A stretch of DNA of 64,000 bases from contig NZ_CADIJM010000003.1 in NCBI RefSeq assembly GCF_902859585.1, positions 372,001-436,000 on the forward strand, read 5' to 3'. Positions 8,848 to 17,480 of the stretch are shown in pieces. The position numbers were made by a program, and so were the translations under genes. Below the pieces are notes generated by a model. The model was not told the DNA's origin and did no database searches. It saw nothing but the letters and a program-made list of their open reading frames with translations. The DNA comes from Achromobacter animicus (lineage in GTDB: Bacteria > Pseudomonadota > Gammaproteobacteria > Burkholderiales > Burkholderiaceae_B). The stretch's first letter is position 1. Each line of letters starts with the position of its first letter.

Positions 8848-9789
8848 CTAATCAGTCCGTTTTTTCATGGACCGGGCGCGCGGCGCGCCCCGGCCGTCCG
8901 GCTGGCGGGCTTCGTCTCGCACCCATGCCACGAACTGCTTGATCTTCGGCACCTCGGCCGAGTGCTCGGAATACGCCACGAAGTACGCGCCATCGCTGGG
9001 CTGCACGTAATCCCAGGGAACGACCAGCTTGCCGGCCTGCAATTCTTCTTCGGCCAGAAGGCGCGGCGTGAGCGCGATGCCGCAACCCCCCTCGGCCGCG
9101 CGCACGCACATGTAGAAGGTGTCAAAGCGCGGTCCGAGATAGCTGCGGTCGGACTGGAATTGCTGATGGGAAAAGTAGTCGTGCCAGGCCTCCGGGCGGG
9201 AGGCGCACTGGATCAGCGTCTGCCGGCTCAGGTCGGCAAGGCTGGCCAGCTTGCCGCCGTGCAGGATGGCGGGCGAGCACACCGGCACGACGTCAGCCTC
9301 GAAGAGTTCCACGCACTGCGCGCCGGGCAGCGCGCCATGGCCGAAGAAAAGCGATATGTCGATCTTGGCCTGCATCAGATCGAACGGATGGGTTTCGCTG
9401 CGCACCTTCAACTGGATTTCCGGATGCGCAGCCATGAAGCGCTGCAGCCGCGGGATCAGCCAGCGAGACCCGAAGGTGGGCTGGGTGCCGATGGTGAGCA
9501 CCTGAGTCTCGCTGCCATAGGTCAGAATGTCGCGCGAAGCCACGTCGATCTGATTCAGAATTGCCCTGACCTCGGACTGGTACAGCGCGCCCGCGGGCGT
9601 CAGTTGCAGCCGGCGGCGCACGCGCAGGAACAGCGGGTTGCGCAGCAGGGCCTCCAGTTGCGCGATCTGCTTGCTGATCGCGCTCTGCGTCATGTGCAGT
9701 TCCTCGGCCGCGCGCGTGAAGCTCATGTGCCGCGCCACCGCCTCGAAACACTGCAGCGCCATCATCGACGGCATCAATCGCTTTTCCAT
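8848..9789 (-). CDS. LysR-family transcriptional regulator (GcvA-like)
   Basis: 313 residues. The N-terminal winged helix-turn-helix (residues ~8-65, AARHMSFTRAAEELHMTQSAISKQI) is typical of LysR. The rest is a two-lobed effector domain with TIGTQPTFGSRWLIPRL and GCGIALTPRLLAEEEL. The C-terminal ~20 residues are Arg-rich and probably disordered. It lies directly upstream of hglS on the same strand with an 81-bp gap, so it may be co-transcribed with or regulate hglS. The inducer cannot be read from the sequence; a 2-oxoadipate or lysine metabolite is an inference from the neighbour. Confidence 0.9.
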   Translation of the reverse strand: MEKRLMPSMMALQCFEAVARHMSFTRAAEELHMTQSAISKQIAQLEALLRNPLFLRVRRRLQLTPAGALYQSEVRAILNQIDVASRDILTYGSETQVLTIGTQPTFGSRWLIPRLQRFMAAHPEIQLKVRSETHPFDLMQAKIDISLFFGHGALPGAQCVELFEADVVPVCSPAILHGGKLASLADLSRQTLIQCASRPEAWHDYFSHQQFQSDRSYLGPRFDTFYMCVRAAEGGCGIALTPRLLAEEELQAGKLVVPWDYVQPSDGAYFVAYSEHSAEVPKIKQFVAWVRDEARQPDGRGAPRARSMKKRTD

Positions 9790-9825
9790 GGCTTTTCCAG
9801 GCAGGTCGCTTCAATGCGGCAAGCA

Positions 9826-9849
9826 TAAAAAAAGCCGGCTTACGCCGGC
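9826..9849 (-). terminator. terminator of the tpiA-secG transcript
   Basis: Stem GCCGGC / GCCGGC (9834-9839 with 9844-9849) with loop TTAC, and a run of T on the minus strand immediately after. It sits 17 bases past the secG stop. Confidence 0.8.
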
Positions 9850-9866
9850 CTTTCTGCTGCTGTGCC

Positions 9867-10349
9867 TTACTTTGCCGGGGCGGCGGGCGCGGCCGCCGGC
9901 TTGTCGCCAGCCGGGGCGGCCGGGGCAGCCGGAGCCGTCGGCACGGAGGCGTCGGGCTGGGCGGGCGCCGGCGTGGCGGGCACGGACGATGCGCCCGGGA
10001 CGGACGATGCGCCCGGCGTGGCCGGCACCGAGGAACCCGGCGCTTGCGGGACCGAACGGTCGGCCGGGAAGCTTTGCATCACGCCGGAATCCACAGCGGG
10101 GCCAGCGGTGCCCTTGTGGCTGAAGTAGGCCAGACCAGCGGTGGAGGCAAAGAACACGACCGCGGCCCACTTGGTGGCGCGCGACAGGAAGTTGGCCGCA
10201 CCGGTGGCGCCGAACAGGCTGCCCGACGAGCCGCTACCGAAAGCGGAGCCCATGTCGGCGCCTTTGCCCTGCTGAAGCAGGACCAGGACGATGATAGCCA
10301 GCGCCGAGATCACTTGGACGGCCAGCAGAATTTTGAGCATCAGGGGCAT
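9867..10349 (-). CDS. secG: preprotein translocase subunit SecG with a long Ala/Pro-rich tail
   Basis: 160 residues. Two transmembrane segments (about 5-25 and 58-77) flank the conserved loop QQGKGADMGSAFGSGSSGSLF, the SecG signature. SecG assists SecYE in Sec-dependent protein export. The E. coli protein is about 110 residues; here about 70 extra residues form a Pro/Ala/Ser tail that includes a tandem PGASSV duplication. It lies 21 nt downstream of tpiA, a conserved pairing in betaproteobacteria, and ends at a clear terminator. The tail probably tolerates length change and is unlikely to be needed for translocation. Confidence 0.95.
   Translation of the reverse strand: MPLMLKILLAVQVISALAIIVLVLLQQGKGADMGSAFGSGSSGSLFGATGAANFLSRATKWAAVVFFASTAGLAYFSHKGTAGPAVDSGVMQSFPADRSVPQAPGSSVPATPGASSVPGASSVPATPAPAQPDASVPTAPAAPAAPAGDKPAAAPAAPAK
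9983..10017. repeat. 18-bp tandem duplication inside secG
   Basis: Two adjacent copies of an 18-bp unit starting CGGACGATGCGCCCGGG (9983-10000 and 10001-10017, the second one base short of a perfect copy). In the SecG tail it encodes PGASSV twice. The reading frame is preserved. Confidence 0.85.
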
Positions 10350-10370
10350 TACAGACTCCGGAACGGAAAC

Positions 10371-11117
10371 TTAGATGGCGGCAATTCGCAAAAACTCTTC
10401 GGCCACGAGCGACGCGCCGCCGACCAGGGCTCCGTCGATATCAGTCATGGCGAACAAACTGGAGGCGTTGGCGGCTTTGACGCTGCCGCCGTACAACACC
10501 TGGACCTGTGCAGCGCCGAGCGCGCGCAGGGCGGCGCGGATGGCGCCGTGGACTTCCTGGGCTTGCTCCGGCGAAGCGGTGCGGCCCGTGCCGATGGCCC
10601 AGACGGGCTCATAGGCGAGAACCATGCGGGAAACCGCATCGGCGCCCAACGCCAGCACGGGCTTGAGCTGCCGTTCGATCACGGCCAGCGTGTTGCCGGC
10701 TTCGCGGTCGGCCAGGGATTCCCCGACGCAGACCACGGGGGTCAGGCCGGCGGCCAGTGCGGCCTGGGCCTTGGCGGCCACGATCTCGTCGGTTTCGCCG
10801 TGCAGGACGCGGCGCTCGGAGTGGCCGGCCAGCGCCCAGCGGCAACCGAATTCCTTCAGCATCGAACCGGAAACTTCACCCGTGTACGCGCCCTTGTCAT
10901 GCGCGCTGACGTCTTGCGCGCCCCAGGACACGCTGCTGCCGGTCAGGGCCGAAGCAGCCTGCGCCAGGTAGGGAAACGGAACACAGATGCCGATTTCGCA
11001 GTGGCCCGCCGCATCCGCGGCACGAAGCTCGGTCAGCAACGCGGCGTTCTCGGCAAGGTTGCCGTGCATCTTCCAGTTGCCCAGCACGAGGCGGGCGCGG
11101 TTTTCGACTGAAGTCAT
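10371..11117 (-). CDS. tpiA: triose-phosphate isomerase
   Basis: 248 residues from ATG 11117 (MTSVENRARLVLGNWKMHG). Catalytic signatures are present: NWKMHG (Lys), LAGHSERR (electrophilic His) and YEPVWAIGTG (catalytic Glu), then the phosphate-binding YGGSVK loop. It interconverts dihydroxyacetone phosphate and glyceraldehyde 3-phosphate in glycolysis and gluconeogenesis in the cytoplasm. An upstream in-frame extension exists but lacks conservation with the family. tpiA is followed at 21 nt by secG, forming a two-gene operon closed by the terminator at 9826-9849. Confidence 0.97.
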   Translation of the reverse strand: MTSVENRARLVLGNWKMHGNLAENAALLTELRAADAAGHCEIGICVPFPYLAQAASALTGSSVSWGAQDVSAHDKGAYTGEVSGSMLKEFGCRWALAGHSERRVLHGETDEIVAAKAQAALAAGLTPVVCVGESLADREAGNTLAVIERQLKPVLALGADAVSRMVLAYEPVWAIGTGRTASPEQAQEVHGAIRAALRALGAAQVQVLYGGSVKAANASSLFAMTDIDGALVGGASLVAEEFLRIAAI

Positions 11118-11277
11118 GGCGAATTTGTCTGACGATTGGGAGTGAGGGGGTGAGCCTGCAGGTCCTGATACAGGGGACTTGTGCAGCAACCGCCCACGGG
11201 CCTGCCTGGAAAAAATTCCAGGCGAAACCCGAGATTGTATCCTGTTGCGCGGCGATACGCCGAACGCCGCGCGTTTC

Positions 11278-12255
11278 TTACATAGTCAGGATGATTTTGC
11301 CGATGTTTTCCCCGCCTTCCATCATGGCGTGCGCCTTGGAGGCCTCGGCCAGCGGGAACGTGGCGTGGACGATGGGCTTGATGGCCCCTTTTTCCAGCAG
11401 CGGCCAGGCCTGCTCGCGCAGAGCGCGGGCGATGGCCCCCTTGAAGGCGACCGGACGGGGCCGCAGGGTGGAGCCGGTGATGGTCAGGCGACGGCGCATG
11501 ACCTGGGCGGTATCCACATTGGCGTGCGAGCCTCCAAGCTGCGCGATGATGACGATACGGCCATCATCGGCCAGGCACTGCATGTCGCGGGCGATGTAAT
11601 CGCCGGCCACCATGTCCAGGATCACGTCGACGCCGCGTCCGCCGGTGGCGTCCAGCACTTCCTTCACGAAGTCCTGCGTCTTGTAGTTGATGCCCTTGTC
11701 GGCGCCCAGCGCCTCGACGGCACGGGCGCGATCGTCGCTACCGACCGTCGCGTAGACCTTGTGACCCATCGCACGGGCCAACTGGATGGCCGTGGTGCCG
11801 ATGCCGCTGGCGCCGCCATGGACCAGCAGCGCCTCGCCTTCGGACAGGCGGCCGCGGTCGAACACGTTGCTCCACACGGTGAAATAGGTTTCCGGCAGGC
11901 CGGCGGCCTCGATGTCGGACAGGCCTTTGGGAATCGGCAGGCATTGCGCCACAGGCGCGACGCAGTATTCGGCATAGCCGCCGCCCGCGACCAGGGCGCA
12001 GACCTTGTCGCCCACGGCAAAGCCGCTGCCGGCCACGTCGCCGCCGACGATTTCACCGGCCACTTCCAAACCCGGCAGGTCGGATGCGCCGCGCGGCGGG
12101 GCGTAGTTGCCCTTGCGCTGGAACACGTCGGGGCGGTTGATGCCCGCAGCGGTCACTTTGATCAGAACTTCGCCGGCGCCGGCCTCGGGCGTGGGGCGTT
12201 CCACGGGGACGAGGACTTCGGGGCCACCGGGGCGGGTGATTTCAACAGCGTGCAT
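11278..12255 (-). CDS. NAD(P)H:quinone oxidoreductase, zinc-independent MDR family
   Basis: 325 residues from ATG 12255, preceded by a strong AAAGGAGG site. The N-terminal GroES-like domain contains GINRPDVFQRKGNY and DLPGLEVAGEIV. The nucleotide-binding domain has LVHGGASGIGTTAIQLA, the AXXGXXG-type dinucleotide signature of quinone reductases. No catalytic zinc cysteines are visible, consistent with the QOR/PIG3 branch. The likely role is NAD(P)H-dependent reduction of quinones or enals. It is upstream of tpiA on the same strand with a 160-bp gap, so it is probably a separate unit. Confidence 0.9.
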   Translation of the reverse strand: MHAVEITRPGGPEVLVPVERPTPEAGAGEVLIKVTAAGINRPDVFQRKGNYAPPRGASDLPGLEVAGEIVGGDVAGSGFAVGDKVCALVAGGGYAEYCVAPVAQCLPIPKGLSDIEAAGLPETYFTVWSNVFDRGRLSEGEALLVHGGASGIGTTAIQLARAMGHKVYATVGSDDRARAVEALGADKGINYKTQDFVKEVLDATGGRGVDVILDMVAGDYIARDMQCLADDGRIVIIAQLGGSHANVDTAQVMRRRLTITGSTLRPRPVAFKGAIARALREQAWPLLEKGAIKPIVHATFPLAEASKAHAMMEGGENIGKIILTM

Positions 12256-12410
12256 CGCGTGCCTCCTTTGCAGCAAATGGATTATTATTGCGCCCTTTGC
12301 GGCATATCGTGATTCCGTTCGGGCAGAATGTTTGCCTGGCGGCCGCAATAGACTGGCGGCACTGCGGGCAATCCGGCAGGCAAAATCGCCGGCAGTACTG
12401 GCAACACCCC

Positions 12411-12498
12411 GGAAGCGTGGCAGAGTGGTCGATTGCACCGGTCTTGAAAACCGGCAACGGGCAACCGTTCGTGAGTTCGAATCTCACCGCTTCCGCCA
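12411..12498 (+). tRNA. tRNA-Ser (anticodon UGA)
   Basis: 88 nt with encoded CCA. Acceptor stem GGAAGCG / CGCTTCC; anticodon stem CCGGT / ACCGG with loop CTTGAAA, giving anticodon TGA. A long variable arm (CAACGGGCAACCGTTC) marks a class II tRNA, and the T arm reads GTTCGAATC. It ends just before a 14-bp minisatellite. Confidence 0.97.
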
Positions 12499-12510
12499 GA
12501 TTCAGAGGCA

Positions 12511-12622
12511 ACCGTCCCAAATGGGCCGTCCTCCACAGGCCGTCCTCCACAGGCCGTCCTCCACAGGCCGTCCTCCACAGGCCGTCCCAAACGGGCCGTC
12601 CCAAACGGGCCGTCCCCAACGG
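12511..12622. repeat. 14-bp minisatellite, eight copies
   Basis: Eight back-to-back 14-bp units fill 12511-12622. The first is ACCGTCCCAAATGG. Four identical units GCCGTCCTCCACAG (12525-12580) follow, then two GCCGTCCCAAACGG and one GCCGTCCCCAACGG. The core GCCGTCC is invariant except for the first base. The array lies between tRNA-Ser and the ribosome site of the uspA gene, so it is in the tRNA 3' trailer or uspA leader. Copy number would be expected to vary between strains. Confidence 0.93.
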
Positions 12623-12658
12623 GCGTACCATGGACGCAGATTCCTTCTGGAGGTTGCC

Positions 12659-13096
12659 ATGTACAAGCACATACTCATCCCCATCGACGGATCCAGCCTG
12701 GCCAATTCCGGCCTGGAACAAGCCCTTGCGCTTGCGCGTGCGTTGGACGCCAGCGTCACGGTCCTGACCGTTTACAGCCCGTTCGAGATGCCCTCCATGG
12801 AATCCGTGCAGCTTGAAGGCATGCGCGGCATCTACGAAAACCAGGCGCGCGAGCTGGCCAGCTCGTATCTGTCCGAAGCCGCCGGCAAGGCCAGCACCGC
12901 CGGCGTGGCCTGCGTCACGGAAATGCGCGAGAGCGACTCGCCTTATCAGGTGATCGTCGACGTGGCCATGACGCGCAACTGCGACCTGATTGCCATGTCT
13001 TCGCACGGCCGTGGGGGCATGGCCGCGCTGCTGCTGGGCAGCCAGACGCAGAAGGTGCTGGCGCACACCACCCTGCCCGTCCTGGTGTATCGCTGA
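12659..13096 (+). CDS. universal stress protein (UspA family)
   Basis: 145 residues starting MYKHILIPIDGSSLANSGLEQAL, the standard UspA beginning with the nucleotide-binding aspartate (IPIDGS). Near the C-terminus SSHGRGGMAALLLGSQTQKVLAHT matches the family's ATP-binding glycine/serine motif, and the chain ends LPVLVYR. A TCTGGAGG ribosome site lies just before ATG 12659. Single-domain Usp proteins bind ATP and act in stress survival. The minisatellite occupies its leader. It converges with the HMG-CoA-lyase-like gene with one base between stop codons. Confidence 0.93.
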   Translation: MYKHILIPIDGSSLANSGLEQALALARALDASVTVLTVYSPFEMPSMESVQLEGMRGIYENQARELASSYLSEAAGKASTAGVACVTEMRESDSPYQVIVDVAMTRNCDLIAMSSHGRGGMAALLLGSQTQKVLAHTTLPVLVYR

Positions 13097-13097
13097 C

Positions 13098-14018
13098 CTA
13101 AGCGGTGGCCGCGTAGGTCCCGGGAATGCCGGCGGCGGCCACGCCGCTGCGCAGGGTTTCCTGCGGCAATGATTCGGCCAGCAGTGGCCGTGCCGCAAGC
13201 AGGCGGGGCAGGTCAACGCCCGTGCGATACCCCATGCTTTCCAGCATGAACACCAGGTCTTCAGTGACGATGTTGCCCGACGCCCCCGGCGCAAACGGGC
13301 AACCGCCCAGCCCGCCCAGGCAGGAATCGAAGGCGCGGATGCCTTCGTCCAGCCCCGCCAGCGCATTCGCCAGACCCAATCCCATTGTGTCGTGCAGATG
13401 CAGCTTGGTCAGTCGCGCGCCCACGGCATCCTGCGCGGCACGCACCGCCTCGCGCACGCGCCCGGGATGCGCATAGCCCACGGTATCGGCCAGCGCGATT
13501 TCATCGGCGCCCACGCGCGCCACCGCGGCCGCGACCTCGGCCACCCGCCGCACCGGCACCTCGCCTTCCATCGAACACCCGAACGCGGTGGCGACGGCGG
13601 CGTCGATTCGCATCGGCCGCGCCTGCGAACGCACCCAGTCGACGATGGCGGCCAGCATGTCGACCTGCGCGTCGGTTCCCTTGCCCACATTGGCGCGGCT
13701 GTGCGTGTCGCTGACCGACACGGGAAACGCCAGCACGTGCGCACCGGCCTCGTAGGCGGCGATGGCACCCTTCAGATTGCACGCCAGCGCGCACACCGTC
13801 AGCCCGTCGATCTTCAGCACTTCGGGCAGGATGTCGCCCGTGTCCGCCATCTGCGGCACGAGTCGCGGCGACACGAAGCTGCCCACTTCGATCTCGCGCA
13901 GCCCGGCATCAGCCAGTTGCCGGATCCAGCGCAGCTTGTCGGCGCCCGGCATCATGCCCTTGGCCATCTGCAACCCGTCGCGCGGCCCGACCTCGCAAAG
14001 CCTGACTTCCTGGTTCAT
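13098..14018 (-). CDS. hydroxymethylglutaryl-CoA lyase-like enzyme
   Basis: 306 residues. GPRDGLQ (catalytic Arg/Asp region) near residue 12, KLHLHDTMGLGLANA (HxH metal ligands) and GLGGCPFAPGASGNI (active-site Cys signature) identify the HMG-CoA lyase family of DRE-TIM barrel enzymes. The family cleaves 3-hydroxy-3-methylglutaryl-CoA or related acyl-CoAs to acetyl-CoA and a keto acid. It is the last gene of a minus-strand group with a CoA-transferase and a Bug receptor, separated by 14 nt from the latter. The operon therefore probably imports an organic acid, activates it to a CoA thioester and cleaves it. The actual substrate is unknown. Confidence 0.9.
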   Translation of the reverse strand: MNQEVRLCEVGPRDGLQMAKGMMPGADKLRWIRQLADAGLREIEVGSFVSPRLVPQMADTGDILPEVLKIDGLTVCALACNLKGAIAAYEAGAHVLAFPVSVSDTHSRANVGKGTDAQVDMLAAIVDWVRSQARPMRIDAAVATAFGCSMEGEVPVRRVAEVAAAVARVGADEIALADTVGYAHPGRVREAVRAAQDAVGARLTKLHLHDTMGLGLANALAGLDEGIRAFDSCLGGLGGCPFAPGASGNIVTEDLVFMLESMGYRTGVDLPRLLAARPLLAESLPQETLRSGVAAAGIPGTYAATA

Positions 14019-14032
14019 ATACGTTCCCGTGT

Positions 14033-14992
14033 CTATTGCTGAATGACGATGCCGGCGCTCTTGATGGTCTGCTGCGCCTTGCCGATGTCCGACTGGATCA
14101 GCGCGGCGAACTGGGCACTGGATACGGGGTCGGTCTCGAGTCCCTGCGCCGCCAGCGCGTCCTTCACATCCTGGCGCGCCAGCAGCTTGTTGAAGTCGCT
14201 GTTCAGCCGCGTGACGATGGCGTCGGGCGTCTTGGCCGGGGCCAGCACGCCGTAGTAGGTCACCACGCTGAAGTCCTTGTATCCCAGCTCCGCCACGGTC
14301 GGCACGTCCGGCAAGGCCGGGTTGCGCTTGGGCGAGGTCACCGCCAGCGCGCGCACCTTGCCCGACTTGATCAGCGTGGCCGCCGACGAGATCGACGAGC
14401 CCGCGAACTGCAGATGCCCGCCCATCAGGTCGGCCAGCGCCGGCGCGGAACCCTTGTACGGCACGTGCTGCATCTTGAAGCCGGCTTCGTGCTGCAGCAT
14501 TTCCATTGCGATGTGCACGCCCCCGCCGGTGCCCGACGTGCCGTACGAAATCTGGTTGGGCGCCTTCTTGGCCGCTTCGATCACCTGAGGCAGCGTCTTG
14601 TAGGGCGAGGCCTCCGCCACCAGCAGCACCATCGGCGTCGTGGCCACCAGCGCTACCGGCGTCAGATCCTTGACCGGGTCGTAGGCGACTTTCATCAGCA
14701 GCGGAATCAGCGTGACATTGTCGGACTGGCCGATCACCAGGTCATAGCCCTGCGCGGGCGAGCGCGCCGCTTCGGCCAAGCCCAGCGCGGTGCCGGCGCC
14801 GGGCTTGTTCTCGGGCACGACCGCCCAGCCGTTCAGCTCGTGCAGCTTGGTGCTCATCAGGCGGCCGATGTAGTCGGTGCCGCCGCCCGGCGTGGACGGG
14901 ATGATGATGCGGATGGGCTTGTTCGGATAGTCCTGCGCAGTGGCGGTACATGCGACGGCCAGCGCAGCCAGCGCAACGAGTTTGCGGATCAT
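14033..14992 (-). CDS. Bug-family (TctC-like) periplasmic solute receptor
   Basis: 319 residues with an N-terminal Sec signal (MIRKLVALAALAVACTATAQ, cleavage near residue 19-20). The mature part starts DYPNKPIRIIIPSTPGGGTDYIGR, the characteristic Bug receptor beginning that binds a carboxylate. YGTSGTGGGVHIAMEML and VPYKGSAPALADLMGGHL are further family motifs. It sits between a CoA-transferase and an HMG-CoA-lyase-like gene, so its ligand is probably a carboxylic acid used by those enzymes. No TctA/TctB membrane genes are adjacent; it may share distant ones or act in sensing. Confidence 0.92.
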   Translation of the reverse strand: MIRKLVALAALAVACTATAQDYPNKPIRIIIPSTPGGGTDYIGRLMSTKLHELNGWAVVPENKPGAGTALGLAEAARSPAQGYDLVIGQSDNVTLIPLLMKVAYDPVKDLTPVALVATTPMVLLVAEASPYKTLPQVIEAAKKAPNQISYGTSGTGGGVHIAMEMLQHEAGFKMQHVPYKGSAPALADLMGGHLQFAGSSISSAATLIKSGKVRALAVTSPKRNPALPDVPTVAELGYKDFSVVTYYGVLAPAKTPDAIVTRLNSDFNKLLARQDVKDALAAQGLETDPVSSAQFAALIQSDIGKAQQTIKSAGIVIQQ

Positions 14993-15067
14993 GGGTGTCT
15001 CCTCTTTGATGGATGTCTTGGCGGTCTGACGCCGCCTCGACAGAAATCGGGCGCTAACGCCCTGGCG

Positions 15068-16276
15068 TCATGCAATCACTCCCGCCGTGCGCAAGGCGTC
15101 GATGCGCGCGGCATCCAGGCCCAGGCCTTGAAGAATGGCGTGCGTCTGCGCGCCTTGGGTGGGCGGATCGAACCGCTTGCCCGCCTTGCGGCCATCGAAC
15201 TCGATGGGCAGCGCGGCGGCCGAGATCTCGCCGCCGTCCGGCAGCCGGGTCGGCAGCAGCGCGCCACCCGCGTTCAGATGCGCGTCATCAAGCAAATCGT
15301 GCGGTTGGCGGATCGGGCCATACGACAGATTGGCTTCCTCCAGCGCGGCGCACAGTTCGTCGGTTTTCCAGGTTTTCAGGATTTCACCGACGCCCGGCAC
15401 CAGCCACGACCGTGCGGCCTCGCGGTCGATGGCGGTCGCCAGGCGCGGATCCGCGGCCCATTCGGGCGGCAGGAATTTCTGCGCGAAGTTGCGCCATTGC
15501 GCATCGCCCACCACTGCGACGAACACGCGGCCATCGGCGGTTTCGAAGACGTCGTACACGCCCCATGGCGGCTTGCGCTCGGCGCCCATCGGCTTGGGTG
15601 CCGTGCCCGTCAATTGGAACTGCGCGATGAACTGTGCAACCAGCAGCAGATTGTTTTCAAAGAGGCCGGACCGCACATGGCGCCCGCGGCCGGTGGCGTG
15701 GCGGTCGTGCAGCGCGGCCAACGCGCCCACCACGCCGAACGTGCCGCCCAGGATGTCGTTGACCGACGCCGCCACCCGCTGCGGCGTGTCCGCCCCGCCA
15801 TTGATGTACGCCAGCCCGCCCATCATCTGCACCACCTCGTCCAGCGCGGTGCGGTGCTTGTAGGGACCGGACAGAAAGCCCTTGAGCGACACATAGATCA
15901 GCCCCGGGTTCTCAGCCGACAGCGATTCGTAATCGAGTCCGTACTGCGCCAGGCTGCCGTCGCGGAAGTTCTCCACGATCATGTCGGTCTGCAGCGCCAG
16001 CTTGCGCACCACCTCCTGGCCTTCCGGCGACTTCAGGTCGATCGCAAGACTCTGCTTATTGCGGTTGAAGACCGGAAAATAGCCGCTGCCGGATCCCTTC
16101 AAGCGCCGCGTGCGGTCGCCGTCGATCGGTTCGACCTTGATGACGTCCGCGCCCAGGTCCGCCAGCGACAGGCCGGCGGCCGGCCCCATGATCATGTGAG
16201 ACAGTTCCAGGACCTTGATGCCGCGCAGCGGCAGTTCGGTGCTGTCCATGAAGGGTGAAGCCGGTGCTGCTGTCAT
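15068..16276 (-). CDS. CaiB/BaiF family (class III) CoA-transferase
   Basis: 402 residues from ATG 16276, with AGAGGAACC upstream. Typical class III motifs are LRGIKVLELSHMIMGPAAGLSLADLGADVIKVEP at the start, NRNKQSLAIDLKSPEGQEV, and RVAASVNDILGGTFGV, whose Asp fits the covalent catalytic aspartate position. The enzyme moves CoA between carboxylic acids, forming a CoA thioester of the imported acid. It is first in the minus-strand group with the Bug receptor and the lyase-like gene, with 75 nt to the receptor gene. A LysR gene lies 170 bp upstream on the same strand. The substrate pair is unknown. Confidence 0.92.
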   Translation of the reverse strand: MTAAPASPFMDSTELPLRGIKVLELSHMIMGPAAGLSLADLGADVIKVEPIDGDRTRRLKGSGSGYFPVFNRNKQSLAIDLKSPEGQEVVRKLALQTDMIVENFRDGSLAQYGLDYESLSAENPGLIYVSLKGFLSGPYKHRTALDEVVQMMGGLAYINGGADTPQRVAASVNDILGGTFGVVGALAALHDRHATGRGRHVRSGLFENNLLLVAQFIAQFQLTGTAPKPMGAERKPPWGVYDVFETADGRVFVAVVGDAQWRNFAQKFLPPEWAADPRLATAIDREAARSWLVPGVGEILKTWKTDELCAALEEANLSYGPIRQPHDLLDDAHLNAGGALLPTRLPDGGEISAAALPIEFDGRKAGKRFDPPTQGAQTHAILQGLGLDAARIDALRTAGVIA

Positions 16277-16445
16277 CTGCGGTTCCTCTTGCCAGCCTGT
16301 TCGATGGGAGCGCGGCGTCAGCCTCGGAAACTTGTCCGCCGCGCCGGCATGTCTGCATCATCGCGGGCGGGCGGCACCGGCGGGTAGCGGTCTTTCAGCA
16401 CGGGGGCATTCTCGTTTCGGAACGTCCGGGTTAGCCCTGAGGGCG

Positions 16446-17360
16446 TCAATCCCCCAGCACGCCCAGATGCGCAAGCAGCGCGCGCGCAGCCGGCGACAGC
16501 GCTTCCGGATCCCGCACCGCAATGCACAGCGGCGTGCTCGACCACGGCCCTTCCAGCGGAATGAAGCGAATGTCCAGGTGCGCCAGTCGCGGCTTCAGAT
16601 AATGCGGCACCACCGCCACGCCCATTCCGCGCGACACCAGCAGACAAATGGTCTCGTGCGAACTGACACGCGCGCTGATGCGGCGCGTCATACCCGCCTC
16701 GCGCGCCGCCTGATCGAATACGCTGCTGATGCCGTTATCGCGGTTCAGCTCGATCTGCTCGAACGGCAGCAGCTGTGCATAACCGAGCGTCTCGCGGTCA
16801 GCCAGCAGATGCCGGCCCGGCACCACCGCCGCCAGTTCGCAATGGCCAAAGGGAAACACCTGCAGGCCTTCGTGTCCGAAGTCGGAACCGGCCGCCACGT
16901 CCGCCCGCCCTTCCAGCACGGCGCGAAACGCCGTCTGCGTGGTGTCCTCTTCCAGCGAGATATCGATTTGCGGATTCGCGCGCCGGAAGGACTGGATCTG
17001 CGCCGGCAGGTCGCCCGACAAGGCGGCAAAACTGACGGCCAGCCGGATATGCCCGCGCACCCCGGTTGCAAATCCCGCCATGTCGCGCTGCATGCGGTCC
17101 ATATCCTCCAGCACGCGGCGCACGTGCGCGGCCAGCGCATCGCCGGCCGGCGTCGGCTGCACGCCCTTCACGCCGCGCTCGAGCAGCGGCACGCCAAACG
17201 CGTCTTCCATTTCCGACATGCGCTTGCTGACGGCCGACGGCACGATGTTCTCGCGGGCGGCGGCGCGCGCAAGGCTGCCTTCCTCCAGCGCGGCCAGGAA
17301 CAGGCGCAGGGAAACGGGGTCGATGTCGCGGGACGGCGGGGCGGGCGGGCTGGGCTTCAT
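16446..17360 (-). CDS. LysR-family transcriptional regulator
   Basis: 304 residues from ATG 17360 (MKPSPPAPPSRDIDPVSLRLF). The HTH at about residues 27-47 reads LARAAARENIVPSAVSKRMSEME. The effector domain contains GHIRLAVSFAALSGDLPAQI and MGVAVVPHYL. A longer in-frame reading upstream would cross promoter DNA of the tRNA-Leu and is not credible. It lies upstream of the CoA-transferase / Bug / lyase group on the same strand and is the obvious candidate regulator; the effector is unknown. Confidence 0.9.
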   Translation of the reverse strand: MKPSPPAPPSRDIDPVSLRLFLAALEEGSLARAAARENIVPSAVSKRMSEMEDAFGVPLLERGVKGVQPTPAGDALAAHVRRVLEDMDRMQRDMAGFATGVRGHIRLAVSFAALSGDLPAQIQSFRRANPQIDISLEEDTTQTAFRAVLEGRADVAAGSDFGHEGLQVFPFGHCELAAVVPGRHLLADRETLGYAQLLPFEQIELNRDNGISSVFDQAAREAGMTRRISARVSSHETICLLVSRGMGVAVVPHYLKPRLAHLDIRFIPLEGPWSSTPLCIAVRDPEALSPAARALLAHLGVLGD

Positions 17361-17480
17361 GGCGCAAAGTGTCGTCCGTAGTCCCGCCGCGCAGGGATCG
17401 GGGTTTACCCGCCCGCCGGTCCAGTTCCTGTCGCGATTACCCGTCACCAGCGCGCGCCGCCAATATCCCCGCTGCCAAGG

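Noticed and set aside
12242-12658. Reading frames running through the tRNA-Ser and minisatellite.
   Set aside because: The 14-bp unit gives open frames by composition; the tRNA and uspA start explain the region.
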